Shown: positions 46,469-56,845 of the stretch, one piece after another
Layout: each line of letters starts with the position of its first letter
How positions within the stretch are numbered: the first letter of the stretch is position 1
Source of the DNA: an uncultured Paraburkholderia sp.
GTDB taxonomy: Bacteria > Pseudomonadota > Gammaproteobacteria > Burkholderiales > Burkholderiaceae
Length of the DNA: 64,000 bases
Direction of reading: 5' to 3'
Assembly: GCA_940746715.1 (NCBI GenBank)
Contig: CALNWN010000016.1
Coordinates: 1-64,000 of the forward strand
Made by a program: the position numbers and the translations under genes
The notes under the pieces: model-generated
Database searches by the model: none
Told to the model about the DNA's origin: nothing
What the model saw: only the letters and a program-made list of their open reading frames with translations

Positions 46469-49127
46469 CTACCACTGATACGCGGCGCCGGCGCCCACCG
46501 AGGTCGTCACCGAACTGATGCCCGCGCTCAGCTTCACCTTGAAGTTTTGCGCGACGCGCGCCGACAGGCCCACCGCCACTGCCTGATAACCCATGTAGCC
46601 GGCCGTGCCCACGCCGATTGCGAGGTTCTTCGTCGCGTCGACTTCCGGCACCATGTTCATGGCCATCGCGGACGCGGCTCCGGCATACGCGCGCCGCGCG
46701 AGGTCGCCCATGCCGCCCTGGAACTGCTGCATGTTGACCGCGTCGCCCGGCGCCTGCCCGGCGGCGAGATTCGTGATGCGGCGCTCGCTGCCTGCCGAGC
46801 CTACGGAAACCGTGTTCGGCTGATCCGCCACCGAGCCCTCCCCAAGCGCGACACTATTCGCCGCCGACGCCTTCGCCCCGCCGCCGAGCGCAAGTGAGCC
46901 GCTGCCCGTCGCCTGCGGCGCGCTCGCGGTACTGTTCACGGCGACGTAGCCATTGCCGTTCGTCGCATAATTCTTGACGGTCTGACCGATGCTGCTGATC
47001 TGCTGGCTGGTTTGCCAGAGCTGTGCGCCGGTGACCGCATCGCTGCTCGTTGCCGACACTTCGCCGTTCTTCAGATTGGTCAACTGCACGGCCGGCGCAT
47101 TCGCCGACGTGCCGCCGAGCGTCACCTTGTCGTGCGCGGTGCTGTCGTACTGAACCGCATTCGCCACCGTGCCGTTGATGCGGCCAACGCTGCTCTGCAA
47201 GCCCGCAATGTCGTTGCTGTTCTGCGTGACGCGGCCGTCCAGATTGGCGAGCGCGCCGCCGACGCTGTTCACCACCTGCCCGCCCACCTTGTCCGAAGGC
47301 GCGCTCACCGAGCCGTCGCCATTCACGGTGGAGCCGCCGCCCAGCGCCATCGCCGTACTCGCTGCCTGCGCGAACAGTTGCGAACCGTTGACGGCGTCGG
47401 TGCTGGTGGCGTTCAGCGATCCGCGCGCGACGCCCATGACGACGCGATTGCCCTGCGTGCCCGCGACGTTGATCGAGCGGCCGTCGGTCGTCGCGCCGAT
47501 CTTGATTACGCGTGACGCCGGATCTTGCGTCACGATGCCGATGCCGCCCTTTTCGACGTTCTGCTGGAGCGTGCTGAGCCCGTTGTCGAGCGAGTCGAGC
47601 GCATCGCCGACGTTGTTCTGCGTGCCGCCTTGCAAGTGATACGACGGTGCGGTGACCGAGCCGTCGATATTGATCTGCGCGCCGCCGCCGAGCCCGGCCA
47701 CCACCGGCCTGAACTGGGCGAAGTTGATTGCGGACGTGTCGGTCAGGCCCGCCGCGACGCCGGTCAATTGGCGGGCGCCACTCGTCCCGGAGAAATCGAC
47801 GCGCGCGCCGTTTGCGTTCTGCCCGATGCTGATGACTCGCGAAGTCGGGTCTTGCTGCACGAGCCCGATTTCGCCGTTCGCAATCTGGCTCGCGACGTTC
47901 GTCAGATTGCCCTCCAGCGCCGTGGTGCGCGTGTCGAGGCCGGCAATCTTCGCCGTGTTGGCGCTTGCGCCGCGATAGAAGTCGCGCTGCTGATGACCCG
48001 CTGATCGAGGTTCGCGATTCTGTCGCTGTTCTGCGCGACCTGCTCATTCGTCGCGAACAGCTAGCTGGCCGCCATTCACTGCGTCCGTGCTGTCGCTCTC
48101 GAGTCTCGTGGCGCGCACGTTCGTGACGCGGACCGGCGCGCTTCCGTTGCCGAGCGTCATAGGTCGCGCGCGGACGAGTCGTACTGGACGGCATTGGCCG
48201 TGGCCGCGGCAATGCTCGTTGCACTCGCCACCGCGCTTGCCGCGGTGCTGGTTGCCACGCTGGTATTGACGGCCGCGGCGAGCGCCGAGCCGACGTCGCC
48301 ATATGTTTTTCTGCCGATGGTGTAGACCGGCGCCTTCGCGGTGCCGTCTGCATTGACCGCCGAGCCGCCGTCGAGCGCCTGCGCCACGCTCGCCGTGTGA
48401 TCGTAGAGCTGGGCGCCGTTGACCGCGTCAGCACTGGAGGCGCCGATCGCGCCGCGCGACAGCCCCGTCAGCGTGCGGTTGCCGTTAAGACCGGCGACAT
48501 TCATGCGGATACCCGTCGACGACGGCGCGACCAGGATGTCGCGCGTCCCCAGGTCCTGCCTGACGAGGCCGATGCTGCCCGAGACGATTTGCGACTGCAG
48601 CGTCGTAATGCCCGCATCGAGCGAGCTGAGCGCGCCGCCGACTGCGCGCTGGTTCCCGCCGCGATGCCGACGAGTTCGCGAGGTCCGCCGGTTCCGGTGA
48701 AGTCCACCGACGCGCCGTCCGTAACCTGCCCGACGGTCAGGTTACGCGTGCCCAAATCCTGGCGGACGAGCCCTAGCTGACCGCTTTCGATGTTGCCTGC
48801 CAGCTCCGAAATGCTCGCCGAATCCCGCGCTACCGCGTCATTAGTGGCGTGCAGTTGCGCGCCGGTTACCGCGTCGGAACTGTAGGCGTCGAGCGCGCCC
48901 TGCGCCAGGTTCGTCACCCTGACCGGCGCGCCTGGATTGCCGAGCGTCACGCTGTCGTGCGCGCCGCTGTCGTAGAACAACGCGTCGGCGAGATTCGCGC
49001 AGCCGGCCGGCCCGCACTCTTCTGCGCCGGCCGGCTGCGCCAATGCCAGCACGCCGAGCAGGCCCGATGCCGCCACATACGCGCGTTTCGCTTCGTTCCA
49101 TACTGTCTTATAGGTCTTGTTCAACAT
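46469..49127 (-). pseudogene. YadA-like trimeric autotransporter adhesin, multiple frameshifts
   Basis: Surface adhesin of about 880 codons. ATG 49127 after GGAGG; extended signal peptide (MLNKTYKTVWNEAKRAYVAA, cleavage near AQPAGA). Repeated head and neck motifs follow: SSDAVTGAQLHATNDAVA, STDAVNGSQLFAQAASTAMA, HDKVTLGGTSANAPAVQLTN, and Hep/Hia left-handed roll sequences such as ASAANSVALGEGSVAD. The C-terminal YadA anchor is complete (ITNLAAGQAPGDAVNMQQFQ to SVGAGAAYQW). Frames change near 48660, 48510-48490, 48160, 48060 (a 4-bp AGCT duplication) and 47950, so no full protein can be made. Signal peptide and anchor each survive. Confidence 0.85.
48059..48066. repeat. AGCT tandem duplication in adhesin gene
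   Basis: AGCTAGCT replaces the single AGCT needed for the motif VNGGQLFATNEQVAQ on the minus strand. This 4-bp duplication by itself shifts the frame. Confidence 0.7.
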
Positions 49128-49502
49128 TCCTCCCACTCTTCATCCACGATCTCTTGCAGAGATTTTTCTTATGCCATCCTAAGTATTAAGCCGACTAAAC
49201 AGACTCAGGACGCACCGCGTTTTCACCTGGCACACAAGGCTGAAGCGCCGAGTGTGTAGGCAGCTCCGCGGTTCGCGAATACGATTAATCCGAAAAGCGA
49301 TTTTTTAGCGTGATTTAGCTAAATGGCATAGGGCGCTTCAGACGAAAAGCGGACGAATGTCTTAATCGCCAAGGGGCAGGACTAAGTGGTTTTAGTCGAA
49401 TGCTGAAAGTGGCCGAGAACCGGCATGGAAGAAATGCGAGCCAGTCGAGGCTGGCTCGCCACTACTAAAGAACCGTGAGCGGCGCTCAACGCCGCAAGAT
49501 GC
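49128..49502. other. intergenic region upstream of adhesin
   Basis: About 375 bp, AT-richer than average with T/A-rich stretches near 49290-49330. It should hold the adhesin promoter. No gene found. Confidence 0.4.
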
Positions 49503-49928
49503 TCAGATCTTTTCGAACAGCACGTCTTGCGCGCCTTCCCACAGCACCTTGACACCGACTTCGCGTAACTTCTCTTTGCCTTCGACGATAGTCAGAAAGT
49601 GATTGCCCGCGAGTTGACCCATCTTGCTCGCGAAGCAGCAGGAACCATAGGCGATGAGAATCTCGTTTTCGCTATATCCGCCCGGATAAAACAGGATGTC
49701 GCCGACCGACGGATGGCTCGTGTGATTTTCGAAACCGACTGGCGCGCCGTCGTTTTCCAGCTTGAACTCGCCGAGCGGTACCCAGCAGCCCTCGCCGCTC
49801 CAGCGCACATGGATGATTTTCTGGCGGTACGGCAGCAGCTTCAGGAAGGCGGCCACGGTTTGCGGCGCGTCGGGGTTCGTTTCGGCGATAAATTCATGGC
49901 CGCAGGAGGTGATTCGAAGTCGGGTCAT
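49503..49928 (-). CDS. DUF3830 family protein (cyclophilin-like fold)
   Basis: A 141-residue protein from ATG 49928: MTRLRITSCGHEFIAETNPD, APQTVAAFLKLLPYRQKIIH, VRWSGEGCWVPLGEF, HPSVGDILFYPGGYSENEIL, YGSCCFASKMGQLAGNHFLT. The pattern (small beta-barrel, Glu-Ile-Leu-x-x-Tyr-Gly block) is that of DUF3830, whose members often sit in amidohydrolase or organic-acid gene sets. Biochemical function is unknown. It has no ribosome site of note. Intact and isolated here. Confidence 0.75.
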   Translation of the reverse strand: MTRLRITSCGHEFIAETNPDAPQTVAAFLKLLPYRQKIIHVRWSGEGCWVPLGEFKLENDGAPVGFENHTSHPSVGDILFYPGGYSENEILIAYGSCCFASKMGQLAGNHFLTIVEGKEKLREVGVKVLWEGAQDVLFEKI

Positions 49929-50375
49929 CGCAAGGTACCCGGTATGACGGTGAATAATGGACAAGTGGTCGGTCAGACGCGGCTCGGGCCAAGCCGTGGG
50001 TGGATCATTCTGTCGTGCTGTGCAAGGCTTCGACAGATACAGTTCTCACACGCGGTTAGGCCAGTTAGACCGGTTGGCGCCGCGCGGCCATCCGCCTTCA
50101 CACGACTACACGGGCAGCCCCATGCCAGGTCTGATCGGTGTGGCGCCACGAAACTTCGTAGTTTGCAAGCCGCGCAATGCACAGCACACTTCGAAAGGTG
50201 CGTGATTCCTACAGACGGCTTCCGGCTTCGCTTCTGCTTGCATCGCAGTCGGGCTGGCCGCCAGCCAAAGCGCGAATGAGAGGCGCAGCGCCGCCCTGCA
50301 TCGGAAGGCACCGCTCGCGGCAACGAGCACAGCGGGCGCGCTCCATCACCGGCTGTTGCCGACATCCCGCCTGAA
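49929..50375. other. intergenic, no gene seen
   Basis: About 450 bp between two minus-strand genes. The open frames are short and without family resemblance; possibly a fully eroded gene. Confidence 0.4.
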
Positions 50376-51296
50376 TCAGCCGCGCAACCGGTAAGCAAGC
50401 GGCGTCACGCCGTAATCACGCTTGAACTGCACGGAGAAATGACTGGCATTCTCGTAACCAACCGCAATTGCGATCTGCAGCACGGTCTGATCGGTCGAAC
50501 GCAGCAGCCTCGCCGCTTCTTCGAGACGCAAGCGCGTCACGTATTGGTGCGGCGTTTCGCCGGTTTCGCGGCGGAACACGCGGGCAAAGTGGAAGCTGCT
50601 TAGATCCGCGTGCGCGGCCAGTTCGCCGATCGCCAGATCGGCACCTAGGTGCGCGCGAATGTAATCGGTTACACGCCGGATGCGGCGCGGCACCAGCCGT
50701 TCTGGCTGTGCCGGCGTCGTCCCCGCTTGCCGGCCGTGCGAATAATGTTGAAGAAGATGCGCGGCGAGCGCATGAACCAGCGCGTCGACGTAAAGGCGCG
50801 AGTCGGTCGGGTCGCCGGCGGCGCGATGCAATGCAGAAAGCATCCCGGCCACCAGCGGATCATGGAACTGCATCGCGTCGCCGAGCGACAGTTCGCGGCG
50901 CGACCCGCCGAGCTCCATCTGATCTGCGACGCTGTCGATCAGGCTGCGCTCGATATGCAAATGGACGGTCGACAGTGGCTCATCGCTAATCGAACGCCAA
51001 CGCCAGGAAATCGGCGCGGACGGCACGTACCACAGGTCGCCCACTCGCAGGTCGGCGCTTTCCCAGCGCCCGTTCAGATTGCGCTCAAGATGCTCGGCGC
51101 CGCTCGCGAGCGTCATCAGCGTGAGGTCCTGCAGGCCGGGCGCTTCCAGCAGTTCCTGCTCGTTTGGCTCGAGATAGGAGCGCAACACCAGGTGACGCCA
51201 CGGGCGATCCACGCTCGACACCAGTTTCTGGCCCGCCATGTAGCGGTCGTAGGCAAGCGTCGTTGTCAGCTTTGGAATTCGTGTCTTCACGTCCAT
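50376..51296 (-). CDS. AraC family transcriptional regulator
   Basis: About 306 residues. N-terminal sensing region (to about 200) without a recognised ligand motif; C-terminal double helix-turn-helix: RRIRRVTDYIRAHLGADLAI, GELAAHADLSSFHFARVFRR, ETGETPHQYVTRLRLEEAAR, VLQIAIAVGYENASHFSVQF and KRDYGVTPLAYR. The ATG at 51296 is used; a TTG two codons upstream is also possible, and neither has a clear ribosome site. It is divergent from the LuxR-solo gene. Target unknown. Intact. Confidence 0.88.
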   Translation of the reverse strand: MDVKTRIPKLTTTLAYDRYMAGQKLVSSVDRPWRHLVLRSYLEPNEQELLEAPGLQDLTLMTLASGAEHLERNLNGRWESADLRVGDLWYVPSAPISWRWRSISDEPLSTVHLHIERSLIDSVADQMELGGSRRELSLGDAMQFHDPLVAGMLSALHRAAGDPTDSRLYVDALVHALAAHLLQHYSHGRQAGTTPAQPERLVPRRIRRVTDYIRAHLGADLAIGELAAHADLSSFHFARVFRRETGETPHQYVTRLRLEEAARLLRSTDQTVLQIAIAVGYENASHFSVQFKRDYGVTPLAYRLRG

Positions 51297-51472
51297 TCCC
51301 AAGGAGGTGCCGTATGCAAATGAGAGAACCCTGTCGAACCCGCGTCGCCGGTCAGCTGTCAGCGCAAGATCTCAAAAATGATAGCAAGGAACCGGCTACC
51401 GTAATTTTTGGAAATAGCTAATCATTCAGGTTGTCGTCTTTCACGCGTTTCGAACGCCGGAGCTACCGTTTC

Positions 51473-52464
51473 ATGGAACATGAATGCGATACGCTGCCGC
51501 ATTGGCTGACCGGTTCGCCGCAGGGCGAATCCGGCCATGCGTCGGCAGCATACAAGCCAGCGGTCACCGCACAACCGGCCTACCCGGTCGGCACGCGGCA
51601 GGCCGCGAACTCAGCCCACGCGGCTGAAGCATCGATCGTATCTGGCCGCGCGGCAACAGGCGCGGCGCCCGCAGGTTTTCTCACGCTCTTCACCGAGGAG
51701 GAGATCGGCACGCCCGCGCCGGCCGCGCGCCGGTCATCAGTCCGCTGGTGCGTTTCGGCAGTGCGCAGGACCGCATCGAATTCGTGCGGCAACGCATCAG
51801 GCAGTTGGGCTTCAACTCGTTCAGCTACACGGCCACGCGCACGTCCGCGCATCGCAAGACCATGTTCGTGCTGACGAGTTACGAGTCGCAGAGCTGGCTC
51901 ACGCGCTATTTCCGCGAGCGTTATTTCGAGCTGGATCCGCGCGTCGCACTCGCCTCGCCGACCGGCCTGCCGTTCCTCTGGAATACGGTCGACATGCGCG
52001 CCGACCTGCCGCGCGCGCAAATGCGCAGCGAGCGGCTAGGCAGCCTCATCGACATGCTGGAGGCAACGGGCCGCAAAAGCGGCATTCTCACGCAGATGCC
52101 GCTGCCCGAGCCGGAGCTGAGCGCGAGCCTGTGCTTCAACTCGGAGATCGGCAACCCGCGCTGGATGACCGAATCGATCGTGGCCGAAACGCTGATGTTC
52201 GCGCACACGATTCATGAGTTCATCTGGACGCATGCGAAGAGCGTGATCGGCATGACGCCCGCGCAGCAGCATCGCGTGACGTTGAGCGAGTTGCAGCATG
52301 CGGTGCTGAAGGCGGTGGTTCAAGGGCAGCGCGACAAGGAAATTGCGTATTTCCTCGGGCTCTCGCCGCACAACGTCGACTACCACCTGCGCCGCCTGCG
52401 GCAACTGTTCAACGTGCGCAACCGCGTGCAGTTGATCAACGTGGCGAAAGCCTATGTGTCGTAG
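51473..52464 (+). pseudogene. LuxR-type solo regulator, frameshifted
   Basis: A second LuxR-family regulator without its own luxI. ATG 51473 (MEHECDTLPHWLTGS) opens a long N-terminal extension of about 90 residues. The frame slips near 51740 and continues VRFGSAQDRIEFVRQRIRQL. The autoinducer domain retains W, Y, D-P and W in SQSWLTRYFRERYFELDPRV and TGLPFLWNT, so AHL-type ligand binding is plausible. The GerE helix-turn-helix is VTLSELQHAVLKAVVQGQRD, KEIAYFLGLSPHNVDYHLRR. One indel separates it from function. A strong terminator follows. Confidence 0.8.
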
Positions 52465-52488
52465 ATCCGATAGACATCATGAGCGCCG

Positions 52489-52525
52489 AAACGGCGTGGC
52501 GGCGAGCGCTGCCACGCCGTTTTTT
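52489..52525 (+). terminator. intrinsic terminator after LuxR solo
   Basis: AAACGGCGTGGC, 10-nt loop, GCCACGCCGTTT with TTT continuing: perfect 12-bp stem and T-run, 24 nt past the stop codon. The A-run on the left arm lets it serve the convergent ABC genes too. Confidence 0.88.
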
Positions 52526-52541
52526 ATGCGCAGTCCGCCGC

Positions 52542-53303
52542 TCAGCTCTTTAAGCGGTAACCCGTCTTGAAGATCCACGCGACGATAGCGAGAAACACAG
52601 CCAGAAAGAGCGCCGTCATGCCGAGGCTGACTTCGACGTTCACATCCGCGAGACCATAGAAACTCCAGCGAAATCCGCTCACCAGATAGACAATCGGATT
52701 GAACAGCGTCACGACCTTCCAGAACGGCGGCAGCATGTTGACCGCGTAGAAGCTCCCGCCGAGGAACGTGAGCGGCGTGATGATCAGGAGCGGCACCAGT
52801 TGCAGCTTCTCGAAGCTATCCGCCCAGATGCCGATGATGAACCCGAGCAGACTGAACGTGACCGCGGTCAACACCAGAAACAGGATCATCCAGACCGGAT
52901 GCTGTACCTGCAGCGGCACGAAGAGGCCCGCGGTAGCCAGAATGATGAGTCCGAGCAGGATCGACTTGGTGGCCGCCGCGCCCACATAACTCACGACGAT
53001 CTCCAGATACGACACGGGCGCCGACAACAACTCGTAGATGGTGCCGGTGAAGCGCGGAAAGTAGATGCCGAACGACGCGTTCGAAATGCTCTGCGACAGC
53101 AGCGACAACATGATGAGCCCCGGCACGATGAACGCGCCATAGGTAATGCCGTCCACTTCCTTGATGCGCGAGCCGATGGCCGCGCCGAACACGACAAAGT
53201 AGAGCGACGTGGAAATCACCGGCGCGATGATGCTTTGCATCAGCGTGCGCCACGTGCGCGCCATTTCGAACTTGTAGATCGCGCGAATCGCGTAGATGTT
53301 CAT
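52542..53303 (-). CDS. ABC-2 type transporter permease
   Basis: A 253-residue six-helix exporter permease (YadH/NodJ group): MNIYAIRAIYKFEMARTWRT, IIAPVISTSLYFVVFGAAIG, GIYFPRFTGTIYELLSAPVS, PLLIITPLTFLGGSFYAVNM, LPPFWKVVTLFNPIVYLVSG. Its start overlaps the ATPase stop by 4 nt, so the pair is translationally coupled. It would export an unknown lipid or polysaccharide-type compound. Intact. Confidence 0.9.
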   Translation of the reverse strand: MNIYAIRAIYKFEMARTWRTLMQSIIAPVISTSLYFVVFGAAIGSRIKEVDGITYGAFIVPGLIMLSLLSQSISNASFGIYFPRFTGTIYELLSAPVSYLEIVVSYVGAAATKSILLGLIILATAGLFVPLQVQHPVWMILFLVLTAVTFSLLGFIIGIWADSFEKLQLVPLLIITPLTFLGGSFYAVNMLPPFWKVVTLFNPIVYLVSGFRWSFYGLADVNVEVSLGMTALFLAVFLAIVAWIFKTGYRLKS

Positions 53304-54226
53304 GTGTTACCCCGAAGCAGACTCACGAAGATGTCTTCAAGCGAACTCTGCGTGGTATGCAGGTCCTTGAAACGGATGCTGGCGTCGTCGAGCGCCTTGA
53401 GGAGCGCAATGATGTCGGTGCGGCCGCCGTCGCCTTCATACGTGTAGATCAGCTCGTTGCCGCCCTTCGCGACGTCGAGCCCGTAGCCCGCGAGCGACGG
53501 CGGCAAGGCGTCGAGCGGACTCTCCAGTTGCAGCATCAACTGCTTCTTGCCGAGCTTGCGCATGAGTTCGGTCTTCTCTTCGACCAGCATGATTTCACCG
53601 CCGTTGATCACGCCGATGCGGTCCGCCATTTCCTCCGCTTCGTCGATGTAATGCGTGGTCAGAATAATCGTCACGCCGCTTGCCGCGAGCGAGCGCACGA
53701 GCTTCCACATGTCGCGGCGCAACTCGACGTCGACGCCCGCCGTGGGCTCGTCGAGAAACAGCACGCGCGGTTCGTGCGACAGCGCCTTCGCGATCAGCAC
53801 GCGGCGCTTCATGCCGCCCGACAGCGTGATGATCTTGCTATTGCGCTTTTCCCACAGCGACAGATCGCGCAGCACCTTCTCGATGTAAGCCGGGTTTTTC
53901 GGCTTGCCGAACAGGCCGCGGCTGAACGACACGGTCGCCCAGACGGTCTCGAACGAGTCGGTGGTGAGTTCCTGCGGCACGAGGCCGATCAGCGAGCGCG
54001 CGCCGCGATAGTCGGCGGCAATGTCGCGTCCGTCCACCATGACGCTGCCTCCGCTCGCGTTGACAATGCCGCAGATGATGCTGATGAGCGTGGTCTTGCC
54101 CGCCCCGTTCGGCCCCAGCAGGGCAAAGATTTCTCCGCGGTTGATCCCGAGATTGATGTTTTTCAGTGCCCGAAAACCGCTTGCATAGGTTTTCGACAGA
54201 TTCGTGACTGAGACGATTGGCTGCAT
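53300..54226 (-). CDS. ABC-2 type transporter ATP-binding protein
   Basis: A 308-residue ATPase from ATG 54226: IVSVTNLSKTYASGFRALKN, Walker A IFALLGPNGAGKTTLISIIC, Q-loop SLIGLVPQELTTDSFETVWA, signature ITLSGGMKRRVLIAKALSHE, Walker B RVLFLDEPTAGVDVELRRDM, switch His TIILTTHYIDEAEEMADRIG. A C-terminal extension of about 70 residues is typical of drug/polysaccharide exporters (YadG group). Partner of the overlapping permease. Intact. Confidence 0.92.
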   Translation of the reverse strand: MQPIVSVTNLSKTYASGFRALKNINLGINRGEIFALLGPNGAGKTTLISIICGIVNASGGSVMVDGRDIAADYRGARSLIGLVPQELTTDSFETVWATVSFSRGLFGKPKNPAYIEKVLRDLSLWEKRNSKIITLSGGMKRRVLIAKALSHEPRVLFLDEPTAGVDVELRRDMWKLVRSLAASGVTIILTTHYIDEAEEMADRIGVINGGEIMLVEEKTELMRKLGKKQLMLQLESPLDALPPSLAGYGLDVAKGGNELIYTYEGDGGRTDIIALLKALDDASIRFKDLHTTQSSLEDIFVSLLRGNT

Positions 54227-54636
54227 GGATTCGACGATGGCAGACACCGTTGTGAAAGTGGATGAAATGACGCGCGAGCGCGACCGCACCCGAAATGTAA
54301 TGGAAACCGCGAAAGCGTGCAGCGAACCGGATCGGAGCCTACGGAAAGTCGCATGCCGCCGTGTCGACCCTCCGCATCAGGGCGGTTTTCGCTGCATTGC
54401 AAGATAATTCGGCATGCGTATGAATTTCATGCAGCGCCAATTGTCCCTGCGCACCTCCCGATTGCGGCGAAACAAGCCGGCGGGGCGTCGTCCCGGGAAC
54501 GCGCCATGCTCGACTTTCGCCGTGCTGTTGCACCCGTGCGGCTGGCGCCGGCATCCAAGGCACAGTGCTTGCGGCAGTCTCTTCATGTGAGTGCGAAGCG
54601 CTCGCGTGACATCAATCGACTCTATGGAGGTGAACC
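54227..54636. other. intergenic region between divergent ABC and secreted-protein genes
   Basis: About 410 bp. No gene is supported. It carries the promoters of both flanking units. Confidence 0.4.
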
Positions 54637-54959
54637 ATGAAACGCTTTACCAGGACGATTTTTGCTTCAGCGCTCGTAATGGCACTATCGGGCGGAGCCT
54701 ATGCACAAGCCGGCGACGGTGCCGGCGCAGGCGGCGCGGGCGGCACGGCAACACCGGGAGTCGGCCCCGGCACGACGAAGCATCCCGGCGATTCCGGCTA
54801 CGGCTCACCCGGCGTGACCGGCACCGGCGGCGGCATGGGGACGGGCACCGGCGCATCGCCGAACAGCGCCACGACGAAACGTTCGAATAGCGGCACAGTA
54901 TGCGCGGCGGCACGAACGGCACCAATGGCACCAACGGCACGATGCAGAACGGCCAGTAA
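54637..54959 (+). pseudogene. glycine/threonine-rich small exported protein, 3' frameshift
   Basis: ATG 54637 behind GGAGG: signal peptide MKRFTRTIFASALVMALSGG with cleavage after AYA, then a low-complexity mature region (AGDGAGAGGAGGTATPGVGP, GTTKHPGDSGYGSPGVTGTG). The frame slips near 54893; the corrected frame reads RGGTNGTNGTNGTMQNGQ with three GTN repeats and stops at 54957-54959. About 107 residues. Function unknown; such proteins are common in Burkholderia envelopes. The lesion is near the end. Confidence 0.7.
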
Positions 54960-55026
54960 GCGAAGGACGGCGTTCGCGCCTCGAGCAGCTGTTTGAAATC
55001 GAGGCTGTGACAGCGCCTGAAACATA

Positions 55027-55046
55027 GACGGCGTCGCCGTCCTTTT
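55027..55046 (+). terminator. short terminator hairpin
   Basis: GACGGC, 3-nt loop, GCCGTC then CTTTTG, 68 nt after the secreted-protein stop. Confidence 0.5.
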
Positions 55047-55160
55047 GTTCTCGAATCGTTTTCCGATCGCGCTGCACGGTCCTGCATGCAGGCTTTGCGT
55101 CGATGGTGGATTTTGCAAGCGTTCCCAGGTAAAGCAGACGCGCCTGCCCGCAAGGCAGAA

Positions 55161-56845
55161 TCACGGCTCCGCGCAAACAAAGCTGGTCGCCAGATTCACA
55201 TTGCCCTTGCCCACATAGCGCGGAAACAGCGGATAGCGGCACAACGGGCGCGAGCGTCCATTGGTCGCTGCGGCGATGTCGGTGGCGATCAGCGTTTCCG
55301 GCAACGCGCCGCGCGTCACCCAGCGATCGAGCGCGCCGAGCAGATCGACGGACGGCACGAACGCGCCGCTGCCATGCTGAAAACCCGGCACCATGTACAA
55401 GCGCATGAAACGGTCGACTTCGTCGACACCATAACGGTCGACGAGCGCCTCTCGATACGCAATGGTCTGATTCGGGCTGATGACTTCGTCGGCGAGACCT
55501 TGCAGCGTAATGAGCTTGCCCCCGCGCGCCATGTAGCGCGCGAGGTCCGTGTTCATCGCGCCGATGGTCTGTGAAAGCGCCACCAGTTGCGCGCGATATT
55601 TGCCGGGATGCTGCGGGTCGAACCTGAGCGAGTCGAAGTCCGCGTCGCGCGCAACGAAGTAGCGCACATAGCCGTCGCCCTGCGCGAACAGATAACAGTT
55701 GGCGAAAAACTTCGGCACCGCAAGCCGTTCCGCCTGATGCCCGAGGCCGAGCGAGCCATTCAGATGCGTGCCCTGAAAAACGTCGTAGCCGCGATAACCG
55801 CTGACATCCCAGGCGAGTTTGTAGGGCAGCGACAAGCCGTCGCGCAGCACCATCAGCGTGGCGAGTTGCGCTTCGGTGAGGCACTCGTCGCGTGACAGCG
55901 TGCTGCCCGCGCAACGCAACGAGTCGACGATCTCCGCTTCATGCGCGCGGCATGCGGCCACGTCGCTCACAATGCCGTCCGCTGCGCCGTCGAGCCGGTC
56001 GCATACAGCAAGCGTTCGCTGTGATACACGCGCTCGAGCAGGAGCGGCGGGATGAAGCCGCCCGGCGTCGCATATTCGGCCTGCCCCACCTTCACGCCGA
56101 TGAGCCGCACGCCGGAAAAATTGAGCGCGGGCGAATTGGCGATCACGCCGTCGTAGTCGTCGGGAAAGCGCTGCATGACCGTGTAGCCTTCGCGGCCACC
56201 CGTCGAGCCGCCCCCGAAATACATGCGCTGCGGCGGCCGGCCATACGCGCGCGATGAGCGCAAGCGCGGCGTCGTGCGTCTTCTTCAGATGCGCATAGCC
56301 GAAGTTCGTCACGGCTTCGTCGACGAGGCCAAAGACCGCGAGCGACGAATCGCCGACATGTCCCGAATCGTCGCCGAAAGTCGCATAGCCTTGTGCAAGC
56401 GGCGCGCGATCCGGTGAAAACGGCATGACGCCGGTGCCGCTCACCACCACGCCCGTTGTACCCGCCGCCGCCGACCTGCAGCGCGCGGCCGTTCCAGTGG
56501 CGCGGCAAATTCAGGTCGAAGCGGATGTGGGCGTGGTCGGCTTGAGTGCCTTGATGCGCCCCGTGATGCGGCAGTATTCGCCGCCTTGCTGATTGCCCGG
56601 CGCGGTGGCCCCGACCATCGACGCGCTTTCGATCTGCGCGCCCGCTGTCGGCAGCGCGATCAGTTCCGGCGGCAGACGGCGCCCGCGAACTCGGCGCAAC
56701 GCATGGAAAGCGGCGCTTCCTTCTGCGCGGCGAAGGCGCTCTGCGGGGTCAGGACGAGCCAGGCGCCGGTCAGCACGGCGACACGTGCCATGGCGCGCAC
56801 GCGCAAAGCTCGCGCGAGAGGCAGGCGACGCGAGCCCGCCGTCAT
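55161..56845 (-). pseudogene. tannase/feruloyl esterase family protein, multiple frameshifts
   Basis: Exported serine hydrolase of the tannase family, which cleaves plant phenolic esters. The ATG at 56845 overlaps the opgC stop; signal peptide about MARVAVLTGAWLVLTPQSAFAA. Blocks in successive frames: PPELIALPTAGAQIESASMV, EYCRITGRIKA, LPRHWNGRALQVGGGGYNG, YATFGDDSGHVGDSSLAVFG, RMYFGGGSTGGREGYTVMQR (G-x-S-x-G nucleophile) with FPDDYDGVIANSPALNF, GGKLITLQGLADEVISPNQT (catalytic Asp region) and YMVPGFQHGSG (His). Frame changes occur near 56690, 56515, 56450, 56270 and 55975. All three catalytic residues remain encoded but not in one frame. Confidence 0.82.
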
